From Ctena decussata (lineage: Eukaryota > Mollusca > Bivalvia > Lucinida > Lucinidae): a stretch of 64,000 bases of DNA. Shown here piece after piece: positions 1 to 12,600 of this stretch. Within the stretch, counting starts at the first letter, position 1; every line of letters starts with the position of its first letter. Location of the stretch: the NCBI GenBank assembly GCA_963989385.1, contig OZ022508.1, positions 54,723,087-54,787,086 of the forward strand, in the 5' to 3' direction. A model generated the notes under the pieces. It saw only the letters and a program-made list of their open reading frames with translations, did not search any database and had not been told where the DNA came from. Made by a program: the position numbers and the translations under genes.

Positions 1-72
1 CGGATGCCCAGGCTGATCTGAGTCTGCGCTGGGCGCACAACCACATTGTTGGTTTTCTCAGGTCGCGGCTCA
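1..72. repeat. Right half of a palindromic MITE (family with TGAGCCGCGACACGAGAAAA ends), cut by window edge
   Basis: The window opens in the middle of a copy of the element seen complete at 1026-1265 and 3814-4039. It carries the motif reading GCGCTGGGCGCACAACCACA and then GGTTTTCTC...GCGGCTCA. Only the right arm is present because the window starts here. Confidence 0.8.
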
Positions 73-215
73 AATTATTATTACTTTGATTACAAAATAA
101 GGCAATCCCATCATTTATGCCGCAGCAGTGACATGTGCGGGAGATATATCCCTGCGCTCTCCAGGCCAAATAGGGTTATCAATAGAACAGGTGTCGCGAA
201 GACACATATGATTTT

Positions 216-419
216 GTGCCACTGATAAAAGCCTATGGAATCGTGCAGTTTATTTTTTTCTTTATTTTTTTTATTATTATTCTTTTGATATGTGTTTTAT
301 GGCCTTTCCAAAACAAGTTCACTGTTATACCACCCTTACAAGAAAACGTCAATTTTAGCACGAAATATTTTGCAATGAGCAAGGTCTACACTGGTAAAGG
401 GTGGTATCAAATAGTTATA
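216..419. other. AT-rich intergenic stretch, no gene seen
   Basis: An open frame starts near 216, but it is T-rich low-complexity sequence coding mostly for F, I and L, and it runs into the hairpin at 420-506. No family resemblance is visible, so I treat it as non-coding. Confidence 0.5.
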
Positions 420-506
420 CCGCCTGTACGGGAGAAAATCCACTCGCTTAAACTTGTGGAGATAATCCACGAGCTTTAGCAAGTGGATTATCTCCCGTAC
501 AGGCGG
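420..506. repeat. Inverted repeat (hairpin) of 87 bp
   Basis: The left arm, beginning CCGCCTGTACGGGAGA, is the reverse complement of the right arm, ending TCTCCCGTACAGGCGG. Inside are further paired copies of a GTGGATTATC-like segment. It is probably the core of a foldback MITE. Outer boundaries are not clear. Confidence 0.75.
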
Positions 507-1025
507 AGAAACCATGGATCGAGCGGATCGTTAAGGAGAAGTGCACGAAAACCGGAGCTCCGGGGAAAAAACCCACAAGCAGAACATATTTCTCTCTTAC
601 GCGCCGACGGAGGTTCGAGCCCATAGCAGTGGCAGACCTCAAATTGAAGAGCCAGCGCTCTTATCCAAGTCCCTGCAGTCAGGAATCAGATTATAATATT
701 TTGTCTGATCCGGGGCCAGCAAATAATGATATTCAATGATTTGAATATGATCACATGACATCTGACTGACACTGAAACATAATGACGTTTCTGACGTTAG
801 TAACGTAACGTCGACGCTTAGCAACCTACTAAGCTTAGATGCAAGTTGGATGAAGGTTTCAGAGCGCTTTTAAAAACAGGCAAAAATCATATCTCACTTT
901 GATATTTACCAGCTGGAAAAGCCGAGGACTCCCGGAAAACTTGCTTAGACTGATTACGTAAGAACAAAACAATGGATTGTACAATGTCTAAGTAAGTTGG
1001 CAATTATATTTTTTAATTCTTGAAA
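507..1025. other. Intergenic, nothing recognised
   Basis: No coding signal, tRNA-like motif or clear repeat was found here. Short open frames on the minus strand look random. Confidence 0.5.
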
Positions 1026-1265
1026 TGAGCTGCGATACGAGAAAACCAACGAAGTGGTTGTGCGCCCATCGCAGACTCAGATCAGCCTGCGCATCCGCCC
1101 AGTCTGATCAGAGTCTTCGCTAGGCGCTTATAGGGTAGCTAAGTGTCTAAGCTACATCCATGCGGACAGCGAAGACTCTGATCAGACTGGGCGGATGCCC
1201 AGGCTGATCTGAGTCTGCGCTGGGCGCACAACCACATTCAGTTGGTTTTCTCGTGTCGCGGCTCA
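1026..1265. mobile_element. Palindromic MITE, full copy
   Basis: The element is a near-perfect palindrome of about 240 bp. It starts TGAGCTGCGATACGAGAAAA and ends with the complementary TTTTCTCGTGTCGCGGCTCA. Inner arms pair through GCAGACTCAGATCAGCCTG-like and CAGTCTGATCAGAGTCTTCG-like segments. It has no coding capacity. A second full copy is at 3814-4039 and a half copy at 1-72. I recognise this family as abundant in bivalve genomes. The transposase superfamily is not evident from the ends. Confidence 0.85.
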
Positions 1266-1398
1266 TTTATAATGAGTCCTGGCTCCAGTTTTTGGCGATG
1301 AATTTGGAAGCAGTTTTGTTTTTCCATTTTTCCATGAGAAAAAAATGTTATGGCTCTCAACAGACCGCCTCGTGAGGCTGTTCTAATGAGAGTTAACT

Positions 1399-1422
1399 CC
1401 CCCCCCCCCCCCCTTTTTTTTT
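1399..1422 (+). repeat. Poly-C/poly-T tract
   Basis: Fifteen C residues are followed directly by nine T residues. It is a simple homopolymer tract, and run length here may be affected by sequencing error. Confidence 0.9.
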
Positions 1423-2511
1423 GACAATATGGAAAAAATGAGTTCAGAATCAACATCATAACTTTATTATGGAAGACTACGAAGCTCATATGACCTCCTT
1501 ATTCTGAAAGTATAATTTTGTTGTACTTACAGTCCATTTACATCTACCCACATCTGCAGGAGATATTTCAAGCTAAAGAGCGGTGTGTTCAGGGCCTTTG
1601 GCGAGGGGATGAAGAATTTCCAAATATAAATAAACCGTATTCTTCATAAGTTTGAGAATGCCAAGATTGTCAATTACTGTAAGTCAAACAATAATTTTTA
1701 TGCCCCCTCCCCGAGGGCATAAAGTGTTTCGGTCGTGTTTACGTGCGAACGTTATTACGATCGTCCGTCTTTGCAAGGATAAGAGGTAGATTTCAGGGTT
1801 CCTATTATTGTAGCAACTTGAAATTTTGTATGATGGTTTATATCCATAAATGCAACAGGAACAAAGGCTCTCGGGCAAATATGAAGCTATCCGGGCCGAT
1901 ACACCTGGCAACGCGACACAAGACATGTAATAACCTCTAAATATTTTACGAAAACTACTACAAAATTTAAGCTGGCGCAGAAAAAAAACAACATATTTTT
2001 TACGACGAATAATTGGGGCTGTACTTATTAATTTCTTCATTTCTTTATATTACCATACATGATCTATGTTCTGTTTACACCAGAACGTATCTTTTAAGTG
2101 ATATGGACTGATGCTTGTTGCTTGCAAATTTGGGATAAAAAAAAAATAGAAAGCGCACAAAACCTACGGAAAAATCAAACTCCGACGTTTGGCAATTGTG
2201 CCATTGAATACCTTTTAATAACTTTGCACAGAAGGCAAATATTTTATTGCTGTTTGTTTCAAAATGTTCCAGAGAAATTTGGGTTGAATAACATTACATT
2301 ATCCTATGTTCTTATTTATGCATTTTTCTCTTTTTAGCACATCTTTTTTTGAACCATCTACGTCCCAGTGACAGGGGGCCATATCATTGTCCTAGACGAC
2401 CCTCTCATGAAGTGCTGTAAGACATCATTATCTGTACAGTGATGATGGCGAGGCATGGCGTCGGGGACCTACGATAACAATCGGTGGGTGTTGACTTACT
2501 GTGCTCTGATA
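1423..2511. other. Intergenic, nothing firm recognised
   Basis: No supported gene. The segment 2338-2500 translates on the + strand into short coding-like pieces broken by stops (including a YSDDGEAWRRGPT stretch). It could be more of the decayed coding remnant annotated from 2889, separated from it by the MITE at 2512-2869. Confidence 0.4.
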
Positions 2512-2869
2512 CCGTATACGCGGTGTTCCATTTTTTGCGGTATTTCGGGGTCACTTACAAACCGCGAATATTAAAATCGCGAAAAATTCACTGTTTCTAA
2601 CAAAGTGTCTTCTATAGACACAGTGTTCATATATTTTGTTTGTGTTTGCTTCGGTAGTTGCTGGTACTTATCACTTGAGCCAGTTCTTTCATTAACCTGC
2701 GGCGGCCCTGCCGCAGGTTGATGAAAGAACTGAATCAAGTGAAAAAAAATAGTTTTGCTTTTCGAGCATGTCGCTAACCGCGAAATTTAAAAATCACGAA
2801 AATTAATATTTTATGTTTTTGACCCTTAACCGCGAAAATTTGAACCCGGGAAAATTACCACGTATACGG
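2512..2869. mobile_element. TA-flanked MITE (Tc1/mariner-like ends)
   Basis: The 358-bp element begins CCGTATACGCGGT and ends ACCACGTATACGG, giving an imperfect terminal inverted repeat of about 13 bp. It is flanked by TA on both sides (2510-2511 and 2870-2871). Inside, 2672-2741 is a strong ~32-bp-arm hairpin around CTGCGGC and GCCGCAG. Subterminal segments rich in CGCGAAA/TTTCGCG resemble those of the insertion at 6952-7657, so the two probably belong to related families. TA duplication is typical of Tc1/mariner-type MITEs; the assignment is inferred from ends only. Confidence 0.75.
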
Positions 2870-2888
2870 TATGCTAATAGTAGAAAAA

Positions 2889-3760
2889 ATGCAGCCGATA
2901 ATGACTGAATATCATGATCGACTGCATAAAACGATGAAAACTGAAATGCAGGAAATCATGATCGCTGCACTAAACAAAGACTTAGCATTGGCATTAGTGC
3001 TGTGTAAACTCTAACTCACACCGAAACCTTTCATTTTTCAGCCCAGCATAGGCCTCGACGAAACCCAGTCAGGCCACTTCCTCCAATGGCACCTCCTGCA
3101 GAAATGGAGCCACAAGAAGATGAGCCGCAACATCAATAACAACAAATGCCACCACAAAACCGAAACATTTTCTTCAATGACGACGCGGAGGAACCTAGGA
3201 AGAAGAAGATAAAAGAGCATCAAGAAGATAGGCCACGACCAAAGCGTCAGGTCCACTTCACTGACGAAGTCGTGCTAAGAGAAAAGATAAAGCCACATAC
3301 TTCTTCGCCATCTAGGTTGCTCTCCAGTTCTTCCCCTGAGTCACCAGTGCCAATGGATCGAGAAATCATCATAACATTTCTAAGGGAGAAAAATCTGGAA
3401 ACTTCGTCAGCTTAGTCGCCCTCCTCTTCTTTCTCGGAGTCACCAGTGCCAGAGAAAAGCTTATCGGAGCCAACACGGATTATGGTGCGGATCCCGTAAA
3501 CGCACGATTTTCGAGAATGACTCAGTGAAATTCCGAAGCATTCTGGTTCATCCTCCCGGAAAACCTCAGTTGTTCTACGCCTATTCAGGAGTCACCAGTG
3601 GGTCCTATGCCACAGAAGAGCCAGACTGCCCTAAACCGAAAGATGTTGGCCGGAATCGAGACCAAGCTATGAGAAAACAACAAATACACAGTCCGAGAAA
3701 AATTGAGTTCCCGTCAGACGTAAGATCTCATCAGCCTTCTAAATTCAAATAAAGATAGAC
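2889..3760 (+). pseudogene. Decayed low-complexity coding remnant (P/S/K/E-rich), possibly former exons
   Basis: I do not recognise a protein family. A 41-codon open segment (2889-3014) encodes a charged, M-rich helix-like peptide. A T-rich AG acceptor-like site (TTTCATTTTTCAG) ends near 3041, and an open frame then runs to about 3415 with one in-frame TAA at 3137-3139. This frame encodes a proline-rich start, a basic RKKKIK cluster and a serine-rich tail. The motif ESPVP occurs twice (once before and once after the TAG at 3413-3415), and ESPVG appears a third time near 3580 in another frame. Shared motif spacing across stops and a frame change suggests an old coding sequence now disrupted. 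It could be a host pseudogene or a transposon ORF1-like relic. Confidence 0.35.
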
Positions 3761-3813
3761 CCTAATGTTTTCAATGAGGAGAATTCAAGGTACTAAAACA
3801 ATATTCTAATATA

Positions 3814-4039
3814 TGAGCCGCGACACGAGAAAACCAACAAAGTGATTGTGCGCCCAGCGCAGACTCAGATCAGACTGGGCGGATCAGAGTCTTCGCTGTC
3901 CGCTTGAAGGTAGCTTAGACACTTAACTACTTTTAATGCGCTTAGCGAAGAGTCTAAACGGACTGGTTGAATGCCCAGGCTGATCTGAGTCTGCGCTGGG
4001 CGCACTACCACATTATTGGTTTTCTCGTGTCGCGGCTCA
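3814..4039. mobile_element. Palindromic MITE, full copy
   Basis: This is a 226-bp palindrome starting TGAGCCGCGACACGAGAAAA and ending TTTTCTCGTGTCGCGGCTCA, a perfect 20-bp terminal match. It belongs to the same family as 1026-1265. It ends about 15 bp before the first recognisable satellite sequence. Confidence 0.85.
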
Positions 4040-4054
4040 ATTATGTGATATATT

Positions 4055-4538
4055 TTATAAGAAATTATATTGCGAGGTGCCAGTCCGGATGCAATGCTTA
4101 AGGTCAAGTTCTTGTCGAAGAATGGCTGCCAAGCTTTGCAACATCAAACAAAATACATTTACCCTGTTGAGAGATCACAGTCTAGAATTTGACATGTTCA
4201 ATAAGAAATTATATAGACATGTGCCTACCAGTCGGGGTGTAATGCTTAAGGTCAAGTTCTTGCACAATGGCGGCCAAGTCTTGCAATTTCAAGCGAATTA
4301 CCCCGTTTGGGAGATCACAGTCTAGGACGTTATAAATTACATAAGAAATAATAGAGGGATGTATCTGCCAATCGGCGGGGGTGGGGGGCATATCTGAAAG
4401 TCAAGTTTTTGCAAAATGGCAGCCTAGGTTTGCGACATCGCCCAAAATACCACGTTTGGGAGATCACTGTCTCGAATGTGATATGTTACATAAGAAAAGA
4501 TATAGGGCTGTGCCTACCAGTAGGGATGCAATGCTTAA
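4055..4538 (+). repeat. Divergent left edge of the 140-bp satellite array
   Basis: About 3.4 monomers are recognisable by ATGCTTAAGGTCAAGTTCTT, GGCGGCCAAG and GGGAGATCACAGTCTAG motifs, but they differ from the central consensus at many positions. They carry ACATGTTCAATAAGAAATT where central monomers read ACATATTTGACAGGAAATT. The array is cut at 4538, within the monomer's GCTTAA/GGTC junction, by the insertion at 4539-5030. Confidence 0.85.
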
Positions 4539-5030
4539 AGGGAAACACCCACTTACATACAAATTAGTCTAAAATTGAAGATACTAATAAAATATTTAGT
4601 TTGCAGAAAATTTCATGAAAATTGGACTTAAATTAAGAAAGATATGACGATTTATTAAGTATATAATATTGAGCTGGGAACCAGCAAATCTGTGAGTGAA
4701 TGACGTCATAAACTCATAGTGAAAAATGAAAATCCAAAATAAATTCAGTTCGGAACATATTTCAGGTGACAGGAATGCATAAATGTATTCTTTCTGCATA
4801 AAGAAATGATTGAGTCAAAATAGTCAGTAAAAATATGCAAATTTGGCACTTATTCCAGATTAAAATTTTTGTCACGTGACATGAATTTCCAAAATGGCAG
4901 TCTCCTTGACCACCATTTTGAATTTTTCAAACCTTTGTATCTTCCTAACTTTTAATCCGATTTTCATGGAATTTTCAACAAATTTTATTGCTCATCGAGT
5001 TCTACATTTTCAAGTAGTTTATAATTTAGT
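4539..5030. mobile_element. Foldback element inserted in the satellite
   Basis: Satellite sequence stops at GCTTAA (4538) and resumes at AAGGTC (5031), so about 0.49 kb of foreign DNA lies between, with TAA at both junctions. Near both ends lie arms of roughly 50-60 bp that are imperfect inverted copies of one another, sharing ATGAAAATTGGA-like and AAGAAAGATA-like segments (4607-4650 against about 4930-4985). No coding capacity is visible. The possible 3-bp TAA duplication would suit a Harbinger-type MITE, but the ends are too degraded to be sure. Confidence 0.6.
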
Positions 5031-6951
5031 AAGGTCAATTTCTTACAGAATGGCGGCCAAGCTTTGCAACATCAAACATAATTACCCGTTTTGGAAGATC
5101 ACAGTCTAGATTTTGACATGTTCAACAGGAAATTATATAGATATGTGCCTACCAATCGGGGTGCAATGCTTAAGGTCAAGTTCTTGCAGAATGGCGGCCA
5201 AGCTTTGCAACATCAAACATAATACCCCGTTTGGGAGATCACAGTATAGATTTTGACATATTTAACAGGAAATTATATAGATATGTGCCTACCAATCGGG
5301 GTGCAATGCTTATGGTCAAGTTCTTGCAGAATAGCGGCCAAGCTTTGCAACATCAAACATAATACCTCGTTTGGGAGATCACAGTCTAGATTTTGACATA
5401 TTTGACAGGAAATTATATAATATGTGCCTACCAATCGGGGCGCAATGCTTAAGGTCAAGTTCTTCAGAATGGAGGCCATGACTTGCAACATCAAACATAA
5501 TACCCCGTTTGGGAGATAAGAGTCTCGATTTTGACATATTTGACAGGACATTATATAGATATGTGCCTACCAATTAGGGTGCAATGCTTAATTTGAGGGT
5601 CTTGCAAAATGGCGGCTAAGCTTTGCAACATCAAACATAATACCCCGTTTGGGAGATAAGAGTCTCGATTTTGACATATTTGACAGGCAATTATGTAACT
5701 ATGTCCCTACCAATCGGGGTGCAATGCTTAAGGTCAAGTTCTTGCAGAATGGCGGCCAAGCTTTGCAACATCAAACATAATACCCCGTTTGGGAGATAAG
5801 AGTCTCGATTTTGACATATTTGACAGGCAATTATATTATATGTGCCTACCAATCGGGGTACAATGCTTAAGGTCAAGTTCTTGCAGAATGGCGGCCAAGC
5901 TTTGCAACATCAAACATAATACCCCGTTTGGGAGATCACAGTCTAGATTTTGACATATTTGACAGGAAATTATATAGATATGTGCCTACCAATCGGGTTG
6001 CAATGCTTAAGGTCAAGTTCTTGCAGAATGGCGGCCAAGCTTTGCAGCATCAAACTTTGTACCCCTTTTGGGAGATCACAGTCTAGATTTTGACATATTT
6101 GATAGGAAATTATATAGATATGTGCGTACCAATCGGGGTGCAATGCTTAAGGTCATGTTCTTGCAGAATGGCGGCCAAGCTTTGCAACATCAAACAAAAT
6201 ACCTCGTTTGGGAGATCACAGTCTACATTTTGGCATATTTGACAGGAAATTATATAGATATGTGCCTTCCAATCGGGGTACAATGCTTAAGGTGAAGGTC
6301 TTGCAGAATGGCGGCAAACCTTTGCAGTATCAAACATAATACCCCGTTTGGGAGAACAGTCTAGAAATTGACATATTTGACAGGAAAATATATCGATTTG
6401 TGCCTACCAATCGGGGTGCAATGCTTAAGGTCAAGTTCTTGCAGAATGGCGGCCAAGCTTGGCAACATCAAACATAGAACCTCGTTTGGGAGATCACAGT
6501 CTAGATTTTGACATATTTGACAGGACATTATATAGATATGTGCCTACCAATCGGGGGCAAAGCTTAAGGTCAAGTTCTTGCAGAATGGCGGCCAAGCTTT
6601 GCAACATCAAACAAAATACCACGTTTGGGAGATCACAGTCTACATTTTGGCATACTTGACAGGAAATTATATAGATATGTGCCTTCCAATCAGGGTACAA
6701 TGCTTAAGGTGAAGGTCTTGCAGAATGGCGGCAAACCTTTGCAGTATCAAACATAATACCCCGTTTGGGAGAACAGTCTAGAAATTGACATATTTGACAG
6801 GAAAATATATCGATTTGTGCCTACCAATCGGGGTGCAATGCTTAAGGTCAAGTTCTTGCAGAATGGCGGCCAAGCTTTGCAACATCAAACATAATACCCC
6901 GTTTGGGAGATCACAGTCTAGATTTTGACATATTTGACAGACAATTATATA

Positions 6952-7657
6952 CCGTATAATGGAAAATTTTCGCGTCGCCAAATTTTCGCGGATTTGCCCC
7001 AAAATCATGAGAATTAATTTTCGCGGTTTTTAATTTTCGCGGATGTGAATATTCACAAAAAAATGTTTTTGTCCTGTAAAATATTGGCTTGACTGAAAAA
7101 TCAAGACGCACAAGGAGAGAGAAACGTACAGAAACTAAAATCACTTTATACTGAACAGTTTAGACAGAATCGGCTCCTCTTTTGGTTTGGGAGGATACAC
7201 ACCCTTTTATCACAAAGAAAACATAAGATAGACATTTGTACAAATCAATGTTTAGTGCACAGAAACAGTCAACTAAAATATGCGAGCAATTGATATAATG
7301 GCTATTGTTCAGGATAAAAGTAAACAGAACTCACAATCAATTAAAAGTAATTCAATTGTACTTGCATAATCAGATACAATTGACCGTTAATCAAGCGAAA
7401 AAAGTGACAGCCTGTTAAAATTGTAATAACCTGCTAATTACCAGCTAATATAATTGCACCGAAAATAATAGCTCTGTAGCTTTGGTTTTGCGGGGCGCTT
7501 TGAATATCGCAAACAATATGTTTAGGCGATACATATTTCTTATTACTATTACATTTTACAAACCTGGAAAATATTTCGCGGAGTTTATTTTCGCGGATCG
7601 CTACCGACCGCGAAATTCTGCGAAAATTAGGCGACGCGAAAATTTCTCATTATACGG
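6952..7657. mobile_element. TA-flanked MITE inserted inside the satellite
   Basis: The 706-bp element starts CCGTATAATGGAAAATTTTC and ends with a complementary ATTTCTCATTATACGG; the GCGACGC block next to each end also pairs. The interrupted monomer reads AATTATA-TA before the element and TA-GATATG after it, while intact monomers read AATTATATAGATATG. The target TA is therefore duplicated and the pre-insertion site is known exactly. The interior is AT-rich with TTCGCGG repeats near both ends and no recognisable ORF. TA target duplication fits Tc1/mariner-like MITEs. Confidence 0.88.
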
Positions 7658-9600
7658 TAGATATGTGCCTACCAATCGGGGTGCAATCCTTAAAGTCAAG
7701 TTCTTGCAGAATGGCGGCCAAGCTTTGCAACAACAAACAAAATACCCCGTTTGGGAGATCACAGTCTAGATTTTGACATATTTGATAGGAAATTATATAG
7801 ATATGTGCCTACCAATCGGGGTGCAATGCTTAAGGTCAAGTTCTTGCAGAATGGCGGCCAAGCTTGGCAACATCAAACATAATACCCCGTTTGGGAGATC
7901 ACAGTCTAGATTATGACATATTTGACAGGACATTATATAGATATGTGCCTACCAATCGGGGTGCAATGCTTAAGGTCAAGTTCTTGCAGAATGGCGGCCA
8001 AGCTTTGCAACATCAAACTTAATACCCCGTTTGGGAGATCACAGTCTAGATTTTGACATATTTGATAGGAAATTATATAGATATGTGCCTACCTATCGGG
8101 GTGCAATGCATAAGGTCAAGTTCTTGCAGAATGGCGGCCAAGCTTTGCAACATCAAACAAAATACCTCGTTTGGGAGATCACAGTCTAGAAATAGACATA
8201 TTTGACAGGAAAATATATCGATTTGTGCCTACCAATCGGGGTGCAATGCTTAAGGTCAAGTTCTTGCAGAATGGCGACCAAGCTTTGCAACATCAAACAT
8301 AATACCTCGTTTGGGAGATCACAGTCTAGATTTTGACATATTTGACAGGACATTATATAGATATGTGCCTACCAATCGGGGTGCAATGCTTAAGGTCAAG
8401 TTATTGCAGAATGGCGGCCAAGCTTTGCAACATGAAACGTAATACCCTGTTTGGGAGATCACAGTCTAGATTTTGACATATTTGATAGGAAATTATATAG
8501 ATATGTGCCTACCAATCGGGGTGCAATGCTTAAGGTCAAGTTCTTGCAGAATGGCGGCCAAGCTTTGCAACATCAAACAAAATACCTCGTTTGGGAGATC
8601 ACAGTCTACATTTCGGCATATCTGACAGGAAATTATATAGATATGTGCCTACTAATCGGGGTGCAATGCTTAAGGTCAAGTTCTTGCAGAATGGCGGCCA
8701 AGCTTTGCAACATCAAACATAATACCTCGTTTGGGAGATCACAGTCTAGATTTTGACATACTTGACAGGAAATTATAGAATATGTGCCTACCAATCGGGC
8801 TGCAGTGCTTAAGGTTAAGTTCTTGCAAAATGGCGGCCAAGCTTTGCAACATCAAACTTAATACCACGTTTGGGAGATCACAGTCTAGATTTTGACATAT
8901 TTGACAGGAAATTATATAGATATGTGCCTACCAATTGTGGTGCAATGTTTTAGGTCAAGTTCCTGCAAAATGGCGGCCAAGCTTTGCAACATGAAACATA
9001 ATACCTCATTTTGCAGATCACAGTCTAGATTTTGACATATTTGACAGGAAATTATATAGATATGGGCCTTCCAATCGGGGTGTAATGCTTTAGGTGAAGG
9101 TCTTGCAGAATGGCGGCAAACCTTTGCAATATCAAACATAATACCCCGTTTTGGAGAACAGTCTAGATTTTGACATATTTGACAAGAAAATATATAGATA
9201 TGTGTCTACCAATCGGGGTGCAATGCTTAAGGTCAAGTTCTTGCAGAATGGCGGCCAAGCTTGGCAACATCAAACATAATACCCCGTTTGGGAGATCACA
9301 GTCTAGATTTTGACATATTTAACAGGACTTATATAGATATGTGCCTACCAATCGGGGTGCAATGCTTAAGGTCAAGTTCTTGCAGAATGGCGGCCAAGCT
9401 TTGCAACATCAAACATAATACCCCGTTTGGGAGATCACAGTCTACATTTGGACATATTTGACAGGAAATTATATAGATATGTGCCTACCAATCGGGGTGC
9501 AATGCTTAAGGTCAAGTTCTTGCAGAATGGCGGCCAAGCTTTGCGACATCAAACATAATACCCCGTTTGGGAGATCACAGTCTAGATTTTGACATATTTG

Positions 9601-12600
9601 ACAGGCAATTATATAGATATGTGCCTACCAAACGGGGTGCGATGCTTAAGGTCAAGTTCTTGCCAATGGCGGCCAAGCTTTGCAACATCAAACTTAATAC
9701 CCCGTTTGGGAGATCACAGGCTAGATTTTGACATATTTGATAGGAAATTATATAGATATGTGCCTACCAATCGGGGTGCAATGCTTAAGGTCAAGTTCTT
9801 GCAGAATGGCGGCCAAGCTTTACAACACCAAACAAAATACCTCGTTTGGGAGATCACAGTCTAGATTTTGACATATTTGACAGGAAATTATATAGATATG
9901 TGCCTACCAATCGGGGTGCAATGCTTAAGGTCAGGTTCTTGCAGTATGGCGGCCAAGCTTGGCAATATCAAACACAATACCCCGTTTGGGAGATCACAGT
10001 CTAGATTTTGACATATTTGACAGGACATTATATAGATATGTGCCTACCAATCGGGGTGCAATGCTTAAGGTCAAGTTCTTGCAGAATGGCGGCCAAGCTT
10101 GGCAACATCAAACATAATACCCCGTTTGGGAGATCACAGTCTAGATTTTGACATATTTGACAGGAAATTATATAGATATGTTCCTACCAATCGGGGTGCA
10201 ATGCTTAAGGTCAAGTTCTTGCAGAATGGCGGCCAAGCTTTGCAGCATCAAACATAATACCCCGTTTGGGAGATCACAGTCTAGATTTTGACATATTTGA
10301 CAGGAAAATATATACATCTGTGCCTACCAATCGGGGTGCAATGCTTAAGGTCAAGTTCTTGCAGAATGGCGGTCAAGCTTGGCAACATCAAACATAATAC
10401 CCCGTTTGGGAGATCACAGTCTAGATTTTGACATATTTGATAGGAAATTATATAGATATGTGCCTACCAATCGGGGCGCACTGCTTAAGGTCAAGTTCTT
10501 GCAGAATGGCGGCCAAACTTTGCAACATCAAACTTAAGACCGCGTTTGAGAGATCACAGTCTAGATTTTGACATATTTGATAGGAAATTATATAGATATG
10601 TGCCTACCAATCGGGGTGCAATGCTTAAGGTCAAGTTCTTGCAGAATTGCGGCCAAGCTCCGAACATCAAACAAAATACCTCGTTTGGGAGATCACAGTC
10701 TAGATTTTGACATATTTGACAGGACATTATATAGATATGTGCCTACCAATCGGGGTGCAATGCTTAAGGTCAAGTTCTTGCAGAATGGCGGCCAAGCTTT
10801 GCAACATCAAACTTAATACCCCGTTTGGGGGATCACAGTCTAGATTTTGACATATTTGATAGGAAATTATATAGATATGTGCCTACCAATCGGGGTGCAA
10901 TTCTTAAGGTCAAGTTCTTGCAGAATGGCGGCCAAGCTTTGCAGCATCAAACATAATACCCCGTTTGGGAGATCACAGTCTAGATTTTGACATATTTGAC
11001 AGGAAAATATATACATCTGTGCCTACCAATCGGGGTGCAATGCTTAAGGTCAAGTTCTTGCAGAATGGCGGCCAAGCTTGGCAACATCAAACATAATACC
11101 CCGTTTGGGAGATCACAGTCTAGATTTTGACATATTTGATAGGAAATTATATAGATATGTGCCTACCAATCGGGGTGAAATGCTTAAGGTCAAGTTCTTG
11201 CAGAATGGCAGCCAAGCTTTGCAACATCAAACAAAATACCTCGTTTGGGAGATCACAGTCTAGATTTTGACATATTTGACAGGAAATTATATAGATATGT
11301 GCCTACCAATCGGGGTGCAATGCTTAAGGTCAAGTTCTTGCAGAATGGCGGCCAAGCTTTGCGACATCAAACATAATACCCCGTTTGGGAGATCACAGTC
11401 TAGATTTTGACATATTTGACAGGCAATTATATAGATATGTGCCTACCAAACGGGGTGCAATGCTTAAGGTCAAGTTCTTGCCAATGGCGGCCAAGCTTTG
11501 CAACATCAAACTTAATACCCCGTTTGGGAGATCACAGTCTAGATTTTGACATATTTGATAGGAAATTATATAGATATGTGCCTACCAATCGGGGTGCAAT
11601 GCTTAAGGTCAAGTTCTTGCAGAATGGCGGCCAAGCTTTGCAACATCAAACAAAATACCTCGTTTGGGAGATCACAGTCTAGATTTTGCCATATTTGACA
11701 GGAAATTATATAGATATGTGCCTACCAATCGGGGTGCAATGCTTAAGGTCAAGTTCTTGCAGAATGGCGGCCAAGCTTGGCAACATCAAACATAATACCC
11801 CGTTTGGGAGATCACAGTCTAGATTTTGACATATTTGATAGGAAATTATATAGATATGTGCCTACCAATCGGGGTGCAATGCATAAGGTCAAGTTCTTGC
11901 AGAATAGCGGCCAAGCTTTGCAACATCAAACATAATACCCCGTTTGGGAGATCACTGTCTAGATTTTGACATATTTGACAGGACATTATATAGATATGTT
12001 CCTACCAATCGGGGTGCAATGCTTAAGGTCAAGTTCTTGCAGAATGGCTGCCAAGCTTTGCAACATCAAACATAATACCCCGTTTGGGAGATCACAGTCT
12101 AGATTTTGACATATTTGACAGGAAATTATATAGATATGTGCCTACCAATCGGGGTGCAATGCTTAAGGTCAAGTTCTTGCAGAATGGCGGCCAAGCTTTG
12201 CAACATCAAACTTAATACCTCGTTCGGGAGATCACAGTCTCGATTTTGACATATTTGACAGGACATTATATAGATATGTGCCTACCAATCGGGGTGCAAT
12301 GCTTAAGGTCAAGTTCTTGCAGAATGGCAGCCAAGCTTTGCAGCATCAAACATAATACCCCGTTTGGGAGATCACAGTCTAGATTTTGACATATTTGACA
12401 GGAAAATATATACATCTGTGCCTACCAATCGGGGTGCAATGCTTAAGGTCAAGTTCTTGCAGAATGGCGGCCAAGCTTTGCAACATCAAACTTAAGACCG
12501 CGTTTGAGAGATAACAGTCTAGATTTTGACATATTTGATAGGAAATTATATAGATATGTGCCTACCAATCGGGGTGCAATGCTTAAGGTCAAGTTCTTGC

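Noticed and set aside
216..479. Small membrane protein (hydrophobic N-terminal stretch)
   Set aside because: The hydrophobic stretch is encoded by T-rich low-complexity DNA, and the frame runs into a palindromic repeat.
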